DNA of 64,000 bases from Toxorhynchites rutilus septentrionalis (taxonomy: Eukaryota; Arthropoda; Insecta; Diptera; Culicidae), in assembly GCF_029784135.1 (NCBI RefSeq), contig NC_073745.1:197497807-197561806 (forward strand), given 5' to 3'. Numbering within the stretch: position 1 is the stretch's first letter; every line of letters starts with the position of its first letter. A program made the position numbers and the translations under genes. The notes under the pieces were generated by a model. That model was given only the letters and a program-made list of their open reading frames with translations, was not told the DNA's origin and ran no database searches. Positions 53,371 through 63,975 of the stretch are shown one piece after another.

Positions 53371-53793
53371 CATTATGGAATCGCTTATTTTTTATAGGTT
53401 TGAGCTAGGAACGTCTACGCATAGCCCGCAACCATAAATGTTATAGGGTCATACAAAATATCTCGGTCGCTCACAGTTTACGTGAGTTATTTTTAGAATA
53501 TGGATTTCAGTGAAGAAGTTCAATGATATATGAAGCACTCTCAGGCAGCTCAATTCGTTTATTGATAAGTACGGAATACTCAAGTTGGGCGGAAAGTTTT
53601 AAAATTCTTAAATATGGAACAGTTTTTATTTAATTTAGAATGTATCGGTGATTATATTTGAAAAAATATTCATTTTTCGTGTCCACGTGGACATAGTCTA
53701 TACCCCCTACCCCCTCTCCGTGGACAAGCGTGGACATTTTCATACCCCCTACCCCCCCTAAAATTGTCCACGTGGTATGTGGACAGCCCCTAA

Positions 53794-54060
53794 TAGCTTT
53801 CTTAATTTACGTTGTGCCACATTGAATTGGTTTTTAGATTCTGGCGATCGTTTGTTTTGCCAGATACGTCTTAGTCGTCGCTTTTCTGCAACTTCTGCTT
53901 TTATGTGGGAGGCAGTAATAATTTTTTTGTGTTTCTGAGGCTTCATAGGTGGGGTAGCTATCTTCGCAGCGTTCTACATGAGTACATTGAGCTGGTTAAC
54001 TGCTTCCTGGATGGAATCCCGAAGCAGGTTTTCGCTTGAAGAAAGTTATGGCTGGCTCTG
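53794..54060 (-). pseudogene. Jockey-clade linker region, upstream part
   Basis: Minus-strand frame with DSIQEAVNQLNVLM, stop, NAAKIATPPMKPQKHKKIIT, then AEVAEKRRLRRIWQNKRSPE and NQFNVAQRKLRK, the endonuclease-RT linker of Jockey-like LINEs. It joins in sense to 49293 once the TIR element is discounted. One in-frame stop near 53975. Confidence 0.8.
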
Positions 54061-54834
54061 GTAGGACTGGAAGAAAATCTGTATCATGAGCTTCTACCAA
54101 GCAACTAGTTTCGATGAATTCCAACAAGTACTGCTAGCAGCTGAACGTATGAAAATCAACGATCCAGAACGCTTCTAGGGCACTTTTTAAACTCCATCCG
54201 CCTTACACACTAGATATTGCATCTTCAGATTATTAACCGTTAAGATTCCTGTAAGAACTTCAACCTACTGCATAGCATAAGTTCTGAGAGGTTGGAATTC
54301 TCAAGTTGCGTGAAGGATGCTGAAATATTCAGGAGAAAACGGTGCATCTATGAACAAAAAGATGTATGTCTGCAAAATATGCTTTTGGTTTTTCCCCTTA
54401 GAATCGGCACGAATTTTTCAGGACAATATTTAGCATGATTTAACAATTAAGGGTTGTAGGTCAACGGAATCATGATCACGATGATACTGCAGATGTTCTG
54501 TTTTTACTAGGTTAATTACAGCCATCAGGCACTACCGAACCTGTAAAAGCGAAAGTCATTGATGTTTAGACGATACAATTCTGTTTTCATTGTCTGATTT
54601 TTTAAAAACTCAGCCAGCCGGTTTTAATAAAAATACGCAAGAATAAGCTCACAATCGATATTTTAAAATGGATATGGAGATAACGTAAATGGAATTCGGA
54701 AGAAATGAGCTCCCAGACAATGTTGAAAAAAATCGAAGACTTCAAGACAAATCGTTACCATTGGTAATGCTATAATTTTTATCAATAAAAATATGGAATA
54801 GAAAATAGAAACAAATTTGAAATGAAATTTCAAT

Positions 54835-55000
54835 CGACAATTTTTGTCTCAGAATGACGGATTTGTCATGTTTGTTAAGGAAAGCCAGACGTTTCTTCAA
54901 GCATTCCTTAGCGTAAATGTCCTGTTGATGGTCCCGGTGGCGACGAAGACAACATTTATCCAGCTGCAAGTGCGAATGGCTTGCTAAATCAGGTATTTTT
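54835..55000 (-). pseudogene. DD37E transposase fragment
   Basis: The frame with IYAKECLKKRLAFLNKHDKS matches the segment just before the second catalytic Asp in DD37E transposases (IYxKECLQKRLLPxL). Another frame just upstream gives YLIxQAI..VFVATGTIN, the preceding block, so a frameshift separates them. Both flanking parts are lost. Confidence 0.7.
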
Positions 55001-55653
55001 TGAGGCACATGGATAGTTTCTTGACTCTGAAGATGTCTGTCACCTTTTACTTCCCATCGCCATGTGAAACTCCTATCACGGAAACTGCTTGAAGTCGGAT
55101 TCACGGACTTCACGTGCGAAAATACTCAAGCGATGCTCCTCGTGCTTGGACGCCGTTTAGATAATTCATGATAAATCAATAAAATCAAAATAGACGAATC
55201 ATTCTATACGCACATACCTTCAAAATAAGGGTTTTTAATACGCACTAAAACGAAATACGTTAAATTTAAGTTGACCAAATTTTGATCGGTCTACTCTTTA
55301 TTTTTCTCAACATTTCTCTTCTGCTTTATTTCTGCGCTGCACTGGGCTTGCTTTGTCCATATTCTAAGAATTCAATCTGAAGCAAACAGCAAGGTAGCTG
55401 AACATAGATTGGCTAGCCACAATTGTATTTGCAATTTTATTGACCGTTTGCGGTCGTTTATTTTTGTCTCAGCCACCACAGCAAGGAAGCATACGAATTT
55501 TAGACTTTATGTTACAAAATATAAGTTCACACTTTTTCTAACTCATGATTGCTGCGACACCAAACTAATTATTGTTGTGATACGTGCGGAACTCAGGATT
55601 GCATTATAGGGCTTGTTTCGAAAGGAAACACACGAAGGAAAATTATAACATAC
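55001..55653. other. No recognised gene
   Basis: Mixed sequence with short frames only. No supported feature. Confidence 0.4.
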
Positions 55654-56955
55654 TAGCTGACCCGGCAAACTTCGTCCTGCCAAAAATTTGTTTTTTGTTA
55701 TCAATACCTTCAAACATTCACGTTTTCTTACTATGAGCAAGTTCATGGGTCCAATCGCAGAACTGTTCATTGATTGATCTTCTAGTCGTCTCCGTTGAAT
55801 TTACTTTTTACTATAAAATTCTAACAAAACTCATCATTGTAATATCAGATTATTTTCAGACACAATTCTCGTTCAAGATTTTTCAACCACTTGTAAATAA
55901 CATGTTTCTCCGTTACATGGAATAAAAGTTTTATACAGAAAATATGATAGAATAAAGACAGCCCTAAATCGGACAATTCCTTTCTCGAGTTCTGCTCTTA
56001 TTAACACATCTGGCGATCCCTTTTTTGGTATAGGAGTGCGTTTCATCACATGAAAATCCATTTGCAGTTTCGAACAAAGATCAATTTCGCTAGCGCAAAC
56101 ATCAAATGGACTGACAGCACTTATCTCTATGTAATTGTAGAACTATGGGAATTTAATTTTCCGAATTTTCTCTTTTTCCTTCAGAATTTTCCGAAAATTT
56201 TCAATTGTCATGTTTGGCTGGAATATTTTTGGTTGAAATATGTGTAATATTTTTATGGGACCCCCTCTCCATTCCAGAGGAGGGAGGGGTGTCCATTATA
56301 GAAACATTTCTTATACCCAAAAACCCTCACATCCCAAATTTTTCTTGATTAGCTCTCGAGTTATGCAGAAATTTGTGTTTCATTTGTATGACAGTCCACC
56401 CTTAGAGAGCGGGAGGATTGTCTAACCACCATAGAAATATTTGTTGCATACTAAAACCTCCACATGCAAAATTTGATTCCGTTTGCTTGATTAATTCTCG
56501 AGTAATGCATAAATTTGTGTTTCATTTGTATGGCAGTCCCCTCTTAGAGATGGGTGTGGAGAGTCTAACCATCATAGAAATATTTATTGCACCCTAAAAC
56601 CTCCACATGCCAAATTTGGTTTCATTTGCTTGATTAATTCGCGAGTAATGCAGAAATTTGTGTTTCATTTGTATGGCAACCCCCCCCCCTTAGAGAGGGG
56701 GGTGGAAAGTCTAACCATCATAAAAAAATCTATTGCACCCTAAAACCTTCACATGAAAAATTTGGTTTCATTTGTTTGATTAATTTTCGAGTAATGCAGA
56801 AATTTGTGTTTCATTTGTATGGCAGCCCCCCCCCCCCTTAAAGAAGGGGGTGGAGTGTCTAACCACCATAGAAGCATTTATTGCGTCCTGAAACCTCAAT
56901 ATCCCTAATTTGGTTTCATTTGCTTGATTAATTCCTGAGTAATGTAGAAATTTTA
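55654..56955 (+). mobile_element. Non-autonomous element starting CTAGCTGACCCGGCAAACTT
   Basis: Begins with ACTAGCTGACCCGGCAAACT, a motif I know to be widely dispersed in insect genomes at repeat ends. Then follows a ~600-bp unique part (partly shared with 42100-42370) and a tandem array to ~56955. The 42.1 kb copy keeps the unique part but has no array. Confidence 0.55.
56245..56955 (+). repeat. ~142-bp tandem array, second locus
   Basis: About five units of the same repeat as 14741-15270. TGGCAG-type landmarks at 56389, 56531, 56674 and 56820 give periods of 142-146 bp; longer periods come from C-run expansion. Each unit carries a C-run and G-run either side of TTAGAGA, able to form a hairpin. 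Confidence 0.85.
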
Positions 56956-57293
56956 AAATAAATAGTTATCTGAAGTTTACTACAAAAAATTGTCTTGTTC
57001 ATCTAACAAGTTATACATATACTCGATATAATCTAACAATGTTTACATCATTGCCTTTTCAAGTAAAAGAACTAGAAAATGGTTATAACTGTGATATAAC
57101 CGTAACGTAGACGTAGAACTACCGCTGGCTCTGTAATCATTTGTTTGAAATTGCATCTGGATCAATTCTCAATGAATAAATGAATAATTATTTCTGAAGA
57201 TTGCTGAAAGTTTTCCTTGTTAGTGTGTGAGTGGATGAGTGTGAGTATGAAACTGTTATTCATTGTTAATTCAACTTTTTCGAATTTGTTGGT

Positions 57294-57480
57294 GGTCCAG
57301 AAAAGAACCGTTGGCTTTGCGCGGTTTTGCAAAAGCAACTGATTAGGTTTGATACATAATTCTATTTTGTTCTCGTGAGAATAATACACGAGAGTTTTCA
57401 TGACCACTACACGCGGAGGCAGAATAGAAACTGATGCTCATGGATACGATTGCATCACGGGAACCGAATGCGCAAATCTA
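57294..57480 (-). pseudogene. Probable histone H2B relic
   Basis: On the minus strand, ATGAGCATC..AGTTTC (57441-57424) followed by GCCTCC, then CAT-GAAAAC-TCTCG and TTCTCACGAGAACAAAAT lines up with H2B codons for MSIMNSF, AAEASRLAHYNKRS and TSREIQT. About 60 bases on is GGTTCTTTTCTGGACC (57309-57294), a histone stem-loop with two weakened pairs and the usual flanking CCAACA/ACCACC. The N- and C-terminal ends are missing. Similarity is judged by eye and needs an alignment. Confidence 0.45.
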
Positions 57481-57709
57481 CTTTTGCTCGAGCGCATTTC
57501 AGCCTGCATGTATTCGCGATGACGGTTTCTCCAGGTGCTCTGATTTTGCTTCCGTGTTCGGGAACACATTCCGATCACCACAAAAGCAATCATCACCTAT
57601 TGGAACGACTTCTTGAACCAATGAGTGACAATCATATAACTCTTTGAAATTTTATCTTTTGAATGAAGTGATTATTATACCACTCCATTCAGCCGGTAAA
57701 GAGGTATTA

Positions 57710-57756
57710 AAGGGTGTGTCACATCAAATTGCATCATGGAAAAAACGCTGTAGAAT
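57710..57756 (+). mobile_element. DD37E element 5' terminus fragment
   Basis: AAGGGTGTGTCACATCAAAT and onward, identical for ~45 bp to the start of the element at 40808 except for one base, and preceded by TA. Truncated at a TACACTGCG block. Confidence 0.75.
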
Positions 57757-57774
57757 ACACTGCGAAAAAAAAAT

Positions 57775-57960
57775 TGATTTGCAATATCTACAATATCTAT
57801 TTTTTATGTATTTTTAAAGTTTTTTCATATATAGTCATGTAGAAAATTTAAAAAATTAGTCCAAGATGGTAAAACTATTATTGACGAACTTTGTGGAACA
57901 GCGATTTTTTATGAATTTTTGAAACTTCAAATTTCTGTATGTTAACAATTGATTGTGATT
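57775..57960 (+). repeat. Dispersed AT-rich repeat, copy 1 of 3
   Basis: TTGCAATATCTACAATATCT...GTCCAAGATGGTAAAACTAT...GACGAACTTTGTGGAACAGC. Diverged copies at 62225-62430 (same strand) and 63785-63930 (reverse). No frame. Confidence 0.7.
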
Positions 57961-58119
57961 TAAAATGAAAAAGCTCTTCATAAATCTCCTAAATGCATTA
58001 TCAAGGTATTTGAAAAAAACATTTCTAATTTATTCTCTTTTCTAATTATATTTTTTTTTTGTTTATATACGGATTTTTATATATTTTTAATTTATATATG
58101 TATTTTTTAATTTTTTCTC

Positions 58120-59600
58120 AAAAATGGAAAAATAAAAATAAGAGAGATGAATAAAATAAAAGAACAGAAGAAACGCGGCATGAATGAGTAAAAGAGAAGA
58201 ATAAATAAAAATATGAAAACATAAAAAAACGAAGAGAAATAAAGAAAAAAAGGAAAATATACAATGCGAGATCGTGTGTCCATCAATGCGACTTTTTGAG
58301 CGATTAAATTATTGCACTTAATACGCGTATTTTAACGCACCGAATAGTAAGAAACCCTAACTGGGCGTTTCTTGCGAGGTTCAATTCACAGATAAATTAT
58401 GGAATGAAGGTCAAACCTAGTTTGTAGACAACTTTTACATGTTCTAGCAATTTTTTTTTAATTTGAAGACGAATTGATAACGATAACACCTGCCAAAGTC
58501 ATATTATATGGGTTTAGCAAAAAACTGCACTACAAATCATCCGTACTATAAACTAATAAAAAGTATAGTATAAACATTATAATAATATGGTTATGATTTT
58601 ATTATTTTTCTACATATCCTTTATTTACACTTAGGTGATTATTCTATAAAATTCCTTTTAAAAATCCTATTCAATTTGAACGAGGAAGTGTCGCCCATAT
58701 GTGAGTGACGGGGCGAACGAAAGTGTTAAAAAAATGTTTGTGAAAGATAGTGAGGAATATAAATTACGAGAATCAGGCAAAGCTATACAATATATAAGAC
58801 AAGACTATTGGAAAACAAAGAAAAACAAGCGTCAATTTTGGTAAAATGAAGGGAAACAAACAAAATATACACGACAGAGAAGGACGTGCTGTTTAAACGG
58901 AAGCATTTGAAGAAAGGAGTAAGCTCAAATAAAGCTTAAAGGGATACGGAAAATAAAGACAAAAAGAAGAAACATAAAAGAGGAAACACACCATATGGGG
59001 GATATGGAGAAAACAAATGTTGAATAAAGAGAAGAAAGGACGAAAAAACAAGGGAAAACAAAGAAAAATAAAAATAAAAAGGGATATTCAAGGAAAAAAA
59101 CAATGAATTAACAGACGCAATGAAGAGAAAAAAGTATAAAGGGTATAGACAAATTGAGAAAAAAGAGAATCAAAAATGAATGAGAAACCATTCAAATTTC
59201 GGATGCAAGAGGAGATCTAGCGTCCAAACAATGTAAAAATATCGCGGCCACCGATAAGATTGAATATTGTTGACATGAATTATCCAGTTCACGCAAAACA
59301 CGCGTTAGCATAGCAATAAAAAAAAAGAATCAATGGAGATAAAAAAGCAAAGCATAATAATATAAAATAATAGAAAAAAAACAAAGATAAATAATAAATA
59401 GGGACTAAGAAAAAAAAACATAAATAATAAGCAAATTTAAATGAAGTGAGGTGAATTAAATCAAATGAGGCAAGAAGGGCCAAAGAGATGATTTATAAAT
59501 GAAGGATGTAGTCCAAAACTGAATAGAGGAAATAGAGGAAAAAAAGTAAAACATGAAAAAAATAAAATGTTTCAAAATAAAATAAATATTGCTATATTGA
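58120..59600 (+). repeat. Purine-rich (A/G) strand-biased tract
   Basis: Long stretches, especially 58130-58260 and 58860-59190, read almost entirely as A and G on the plus strand (GAAGAAAGGA, AAAAACAAGGG, GAGAAAAAAGTATAAAG). The reverse strand is correspondingly pyrimidine-rich, giving spurious hydrophobic frames. No gene recognised. Confidence 0.65.
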
Positions 59601-61053
59601 TATTTTATTGCTTTCAATTTCAATTGAACGCATCGCAACGCTCGCGGCGGATACAGCTAGTTATATACAAAAAAAGGAACCATCAAGCAACCGTCCGAGA
59701 ATCCATCCATCGTACACAGAAGCATTGTGTGAAATGTAACTGAATTATTCTAACGAGCATTGTAAAAAAAATATATGGGAATGTTCAGCTGGCCACCTAA
59801 CCACCATCACCACCACCACAATCGGACGAAATGAGCAAAACGGATTGCGTTGGACCCGGAAATTGGTGGGAATCTACCAGAGATAACGACCAATCGGCTA
59901 CAAATGCTGTGGGGGCGCCCCGTCACGGAACAACCGAGGAAAAAATCCTCCCTAGAGAAGCATACTCTTTTTACGCCTCGGTTGACACAAGACATTGAGA
60001 ATGAAGTATGTTTTTTATGCGAGAGATTTCTGGCCATACGTCAAGCGAGCCGACACCAACGACGCGCTCTGTTGTGTGGAATGGTCCCTACTTCTAAATG
60101 ACGAGAGCTTTGGAAATGATTGTGTTAGAGGCTAGTGGGAACGAGACGAGACTTGTTAGACGGAACGAAAAAGTGGTCAAATTGAATTTATTTCGGTCTA
60201 GTTGCTGTATTGCGGCAATTTCATTTGGAGTGGCAAAATTTATGTCCGGAGAGCCAACGATGCTCCCTTCCCTCCACCCACCCATTCATGAACTAGAGCT
60301 GTGCACAAAATTGCAATAACTTCATTCACGAGATGGAACGAAGCATCCAAGAAAAAAAAGAAAAAATGTTCCAAACCGGTGCGAGTTCCAACGGATCCAC
60401 AGCTGATGAACATTGTGTGCAGCAGCAACGTGTTCCGTACGTAGTTCATAATTTTGTCGTATAGTAATATGGAAGCGCAGAAAAAAAGTTGTAACCTGTA
60501 GCCAAATGAAGCTCATTTCTTTTGTCGATTCCCTAATAGTGCGTTCAAAGCTTTGCACGGCTGCGGCGGGTGATGTTTTTTTTCTTTATAGAAATAGCTT
60601 CGTATATAAAATAAACTCTTCCTTCTTCTGCTGTCGCTCTTCTAGCAATTCAATATAAACTAGAAGCGTTCTGAACGAGCGATGACGCAAAAATTTAATT
60701 CACTTACCCCCATCTACAAAGTTGCACAAAGAACTACAACGACAAGCGCAGGAGAGCAATTTCGAATATTTCGTTCCCCGACGAAGAGCAAACTTTTGCT
60801 TCCGGGTACACCCCGCCACCGCCGCCGCTCCGAACAAAATTGCATGATTTCATCAAATTTGCTTTGATTGTATCGTCAACGTTGGGGTTGACGAATTGCA
60901 CTTCATTTTTTTTTCTTCTTCAATAGCATAGCATACATACCGGTAGTGAACTATTGAAACATGAAAGTAACGGGTCATACCGCGAAGACCGACTTCCAGC
61001 TGATACTCGGGAAGCTGTATGCCACCCCCACCAATGGAGACAAATTTCATATA
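59601..61053. other. No recognised gene
   Basis: Less repetitive sequence with short frames (59850-60101; 60098-60319) and a TATATAAAA block at ~60613. I cannot tie any frame to a family. Confidence 0.4.
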
Positions 61054-61555
61054 TTAGGTTGGGGAAAAAGTTATCCATTATTTTCTTGGTAGCTGGCTTT
61101 ATTGATAAATATCTTGTTCTTATTGATAAATATCTTATTCAAGTTCAGGTTGGTTGTAAAGGTGACATTTCACACAAAAAAAATCTTTTGGTGTTTTTTG
61201 TTTGTTCCATTTAGTTGTGAGTTACAGGGTGTTAAAATGGAGGTCAACAAAAAGAAAGTTCGGTACATTTTACACTTTCTATTTTATAGAGGCAAAAATG
61301 CAAGCCAGGCCGCTGAAATCGTGAATGGTGTTTGTGGTGCCGATATTGCAACAGTAAAATACGTGCAATTTCATTATTTTTTTTTTAACTTTTAATTTTG
61401 TTGTTGAATTTTTTAATTTTTTTAGTGACATACACTAAATTCAGATCTCTACTGTCAACAAATGGACCGTTTGAAGCTATCGATTGACCAGAAACGTCCA
61501 GAATTGGCCAACAGAAGAGGCGTTGTGTTCCATCAGGACAACGCAAGGTTGCAGC
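61054..61555 (+). pseudogene. mariner relic with 5' TIR, internal loss
   Basis: Starts after TA with TTAGGTTGGGGAAAAAGTTA, a typical mariner terminus. ATG at 61237 begins MEVNKKKVRYILHFLFYRGK, then NASQAAEIVNGVCGADIATV, the N-terminal helix-turn-helix region (irritans/mellifera-like). After ~45 codons the sequence enters a T-rich tract. It resumes at 61436 with NSDLYCQQMDRLKLSIDQKR and GVVFHQDNAR, which includes the second catalytic Asp. About 100 residues between are missing and the 3' end is lost at 61555. Confidence 0.85.
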
Positions 61556-61561
61556 TAGGGT

Positions 61562-61988
61562 GGCAATGGATGTATGGAAATAAAAGTCGCATTTTGTTTA
61601 TTGGCCCAAAATAATGACCTGTGCAAAATTTCAGCTCGATCGGGCATGCTTTAGGGATGCCTTAACGCACTCAAAGTTTTGATTTTTTGGCCACTTAGGC
61701 TAAGTCCCAAAAAGTTGATTTTCGGCCAAAATTTTTTGTCCAGATAATACCAGATCTTGATGTTTCGTGCATTTTTGAGTCATTTGGCATCGAAAAAAAA
61801 ATCGATTTGATAAATTTTCTTTACTCTCCCCTTGGAAGATTTTCGAGGATCAAAAAATCAAAACTTTGAGAGCTTTGAGGCACCCGTAAATCATGTCCGA
61901 TTGAGTTGAAATTTTGCACAGGTTATTATTTTGGGCCACAACAAAATGTGCATGGTCGATAATTATTTTTTTCCATGCCTTCATTGCC
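61562..61988. mobile_element. Foldback MITE, 427 bp, ~125-bp inverted ends
   Basis: Left GGCAATGGATGTATGG and right CCATGCCTTCATTGCC are inverted. Homology continues inward through CCTGTGCAAAATTTCAGCTC / GAGTTGAAATTTTGCACAGG and CTCAAAGTTTTGATTTTTTG / CAAAAAATCAAAACTTTGAG. No frame. It abuts the end of the mariner relic. Confidence 0.8.
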
Positions 61989-62224
61989 TTTCAGGCCTAA
62001 AAGGTCAATTTTCGGCATGAGTATTTTTTATTCGAATGAAAGTTTGTATTCCATTTGGGTTGGAGGAAATCTGAGTTTTCCATAGCAATTGGTAATTTTT
62101 TGACTCAAGTGTAACTTTTGAAAAGGGCGAGGAGAAATCTTTGATAATTTATATCTCAAAAACTATGAGTTACACCGAAATGGAGTCTTACAAAGAGTTA
62201 AATTAGTACTCTTTTTTTTTGTTT

Positions 62225-62430
62225 ACTAAAAATAAACTTTAATTTGCAATATCTGAAATATGTATTTTTATTGATTTTTTATTTTTTTCCTATAAAATAA
62301 ATGTCAGGTAGAAAATTGAAAAAATGAGTCCAAGATGATAAAACTATTTTTGACGAATTTTGTAAAACATCGATTTTTTATGAATTTTCGAAACTTCCAA
62401 TTTACCCATGTTTATGTTTAGAAGTTTTAA
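62225..62430 (+). repeat. Dispersed AT-rich repeat, copy 2 of 3
   Basis: Shares TTGCAATATCTGAAATATGT, GTCCAAGATGATAAAACTAT and GATTTTTTATGAATTTTCGA with copy 1. Confidence 0.7.
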
Positions 62431-62620
62431 CGCACATGTCTTCAAATGTTTTTCAACGTAACTCCTCAACATATATTTTTACCATAATGATGTATTTGGA
62501 AAAGTTGTTGAAAATTACAAGCAAATTCATAAAATTTCATGAACATGACAAGCATATTAAAAGAGCCTATTTACTATAAAATACAATAAATTAGAAATAT
62601 CTATTTAAATACCGCCAATC

Positions 62621-63650
62621 GGGGTGACTTTGGGCCTGGGGGGTAACATTGGGCCAAAATCAAAAATGTTTAATTTTGATTTTTTTTTTTTTTGAACACG
62701 CTTGATAAGTAATTTAAACTTAATGTAGAGTGAAAGATTACGTTTTTCTCTAATTGTTAGAGGAAGCCACACACATCAAAACTATTTTGATTCGTTTCAC
62801 CAGTGCCTTAAAGATAGTCACCATGGATACCATAATAAATCGTTGCCGAAAATTGTACTCTATAAACCGTCGCACACACGAGATTGGCTAAATCTGACAA
62901 ATGGAAGGTGCATTAAGGCTCCATTAAAAAGAATCTAATCACTCATTTGGAGTTGTGCTGTTTTTCCCTCAGACAAGAATGTTTTTCCGAATGTTGTAAT
63001 TTTTGAGCTTCTTTGGGGTGACTTTGGGCCAAACTAAAACCATTCCACCAACATACGAATAATTACCTGTAAGCACCAATACACTCGCCCTGTTTACTAT
63101 CAAACTCCGCATGTTTGTTGACAGATTTGATTTCATCATTCTTGGCCCGCGGACTGAACATCGTGAGTAAGATAAGGATAATTAAAATAATAATTAAATA
63201 AAGATGAAATAAATTGTGAAATTTTGTTGCATTTTTCTCATTTTAGGACATTTCAGCACGTAGTATGGGGTGTTCAATGGGGCATTTAATTCTATGCAGG
63301 GAGTTTCCACACCCATTCACATAAAAGTGCGTTAACACGTGTTGTTTAGTAAAAAATGCGATGCATAATGTTAAAAAAATAAGTGTTGTAAGTTGCTGTT
63401 TGCTCTCTGCTTCGAATGGCTTCTCCCAGTGATCAATTAGTTCTTTTTTTAATGCTTTCAGAAGATATTTAGCTCTGCTTTTCATATAAATCTGTATTTT
63501 CTACTGGTTATCACAAGCTAACGCAGTTTTAGGTGGATAGACGTGGAATTCTCCACATATTTTACGCATAGATGCTACGTTGTGAGTTTACTCACGTGTA
63601 CGAATGATAGTCACATGATATTTACCTGACCTGGCCTAATGTCACCCCCC
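62621..63650. mobile_element. ~1.03 kb element with GGGGTGACTTTGGGCC ends
   Basis: Left GGGGTGACTTTGGGCCTGG is mirrored at the right by GGCCTAATGTCACCCCCC (63633-63650). An additional same-strand copy of the motif lies at 63015-63030. The interior has only short frames. Target duplication not resolved. Confidence 0.55.
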
Positions 63651-63784
63651 TTTTTGAACAACTCCTGTGAAGCGAGTTTTTATTATAATTCAACCATTCT
63701 TGCATCAGCTGTAAACTTAACTATGATGATTATAACAACGTGCTTCAAAATGATGTTGATGCTATAACGTGGTTGTTACGAGGT

Positions 63785-63930
63785 GGCTATGATTGTTAAC
63801 ATACAAAAACTCCAAGTTTCGAAAATTCATAATAATTCGATGTTCCACAAAGTTCGTCAAAAACAGTTTTACCATCTTGAACTCAATTAAAAAATACATA
63901 TATAAATTTCATAGAAATAAAAATTAAAAA
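63785..63930 (-). repeat. Dispersed AT-rich repeat, copy 3 of 3 (reversed)
   Basis: Reverse-complement counterpart of copies 1 and 2: TTCCACAAAGTTCGTCAAAA and TTTTACCATCTTGAACTCA blocks. Confidence 0.65.
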
Positions 63931-63975
63931 GGCAATGAATTAGAATTTTTTTCAAATATCTCGAGAGTGGCTGCC

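Larger units (their letters stand above)
49294..53790. mobile_element. 4.5 kb TIR element GGGGCTGTCCACATACCACG
   Basis: Perfect inverted ends GGGGCTGTCCACATACCACG..TGGACA with TAA on both sides (49291-49293, 53791-53793), a 3-bp target duplication. Subterminal GTGGACAAGCGTGGACATTT motifs and C-rich tracts repeat near both ends (49357-49410 and 53680-53768). The interior is a patchwork of nested elements and shows no recognisable transposase of its own. Confidence 0.85.
47745..54060 (-). mobile_element. Jockey-clade LINE interrupted by a 4.5 kb element
   Basis: Minus-strand element with its endonuclease-RT linker at 53794-54060, RT at 49293-47853 and a ~100-bp 3' UTR ending in poly(A) (poly(T) on the plus strand at ~47740-47750). 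The interruption at 49294-53790 falls between ..NQFNVAQRKLRK and LQDEKDEKFHNYL, which are adjacent in Jockey proteins. The endonuclease and ORF1 are missing, so it was 5'-truncated before or after the split. Confidence 0.85.

Noticed and set aside
57434..57647. Plus-strand 60-65-codon frames
   Set aside because: They lie opposite the probable H2B relic and have no motif of their own.
59289..59638. Hydrophobic minus-strand frames as membrane proteins
   Set aside because: They are the translation of the complement of the purine-rich tract (poly-Phe/Leu/Ser), not real coding sequence.
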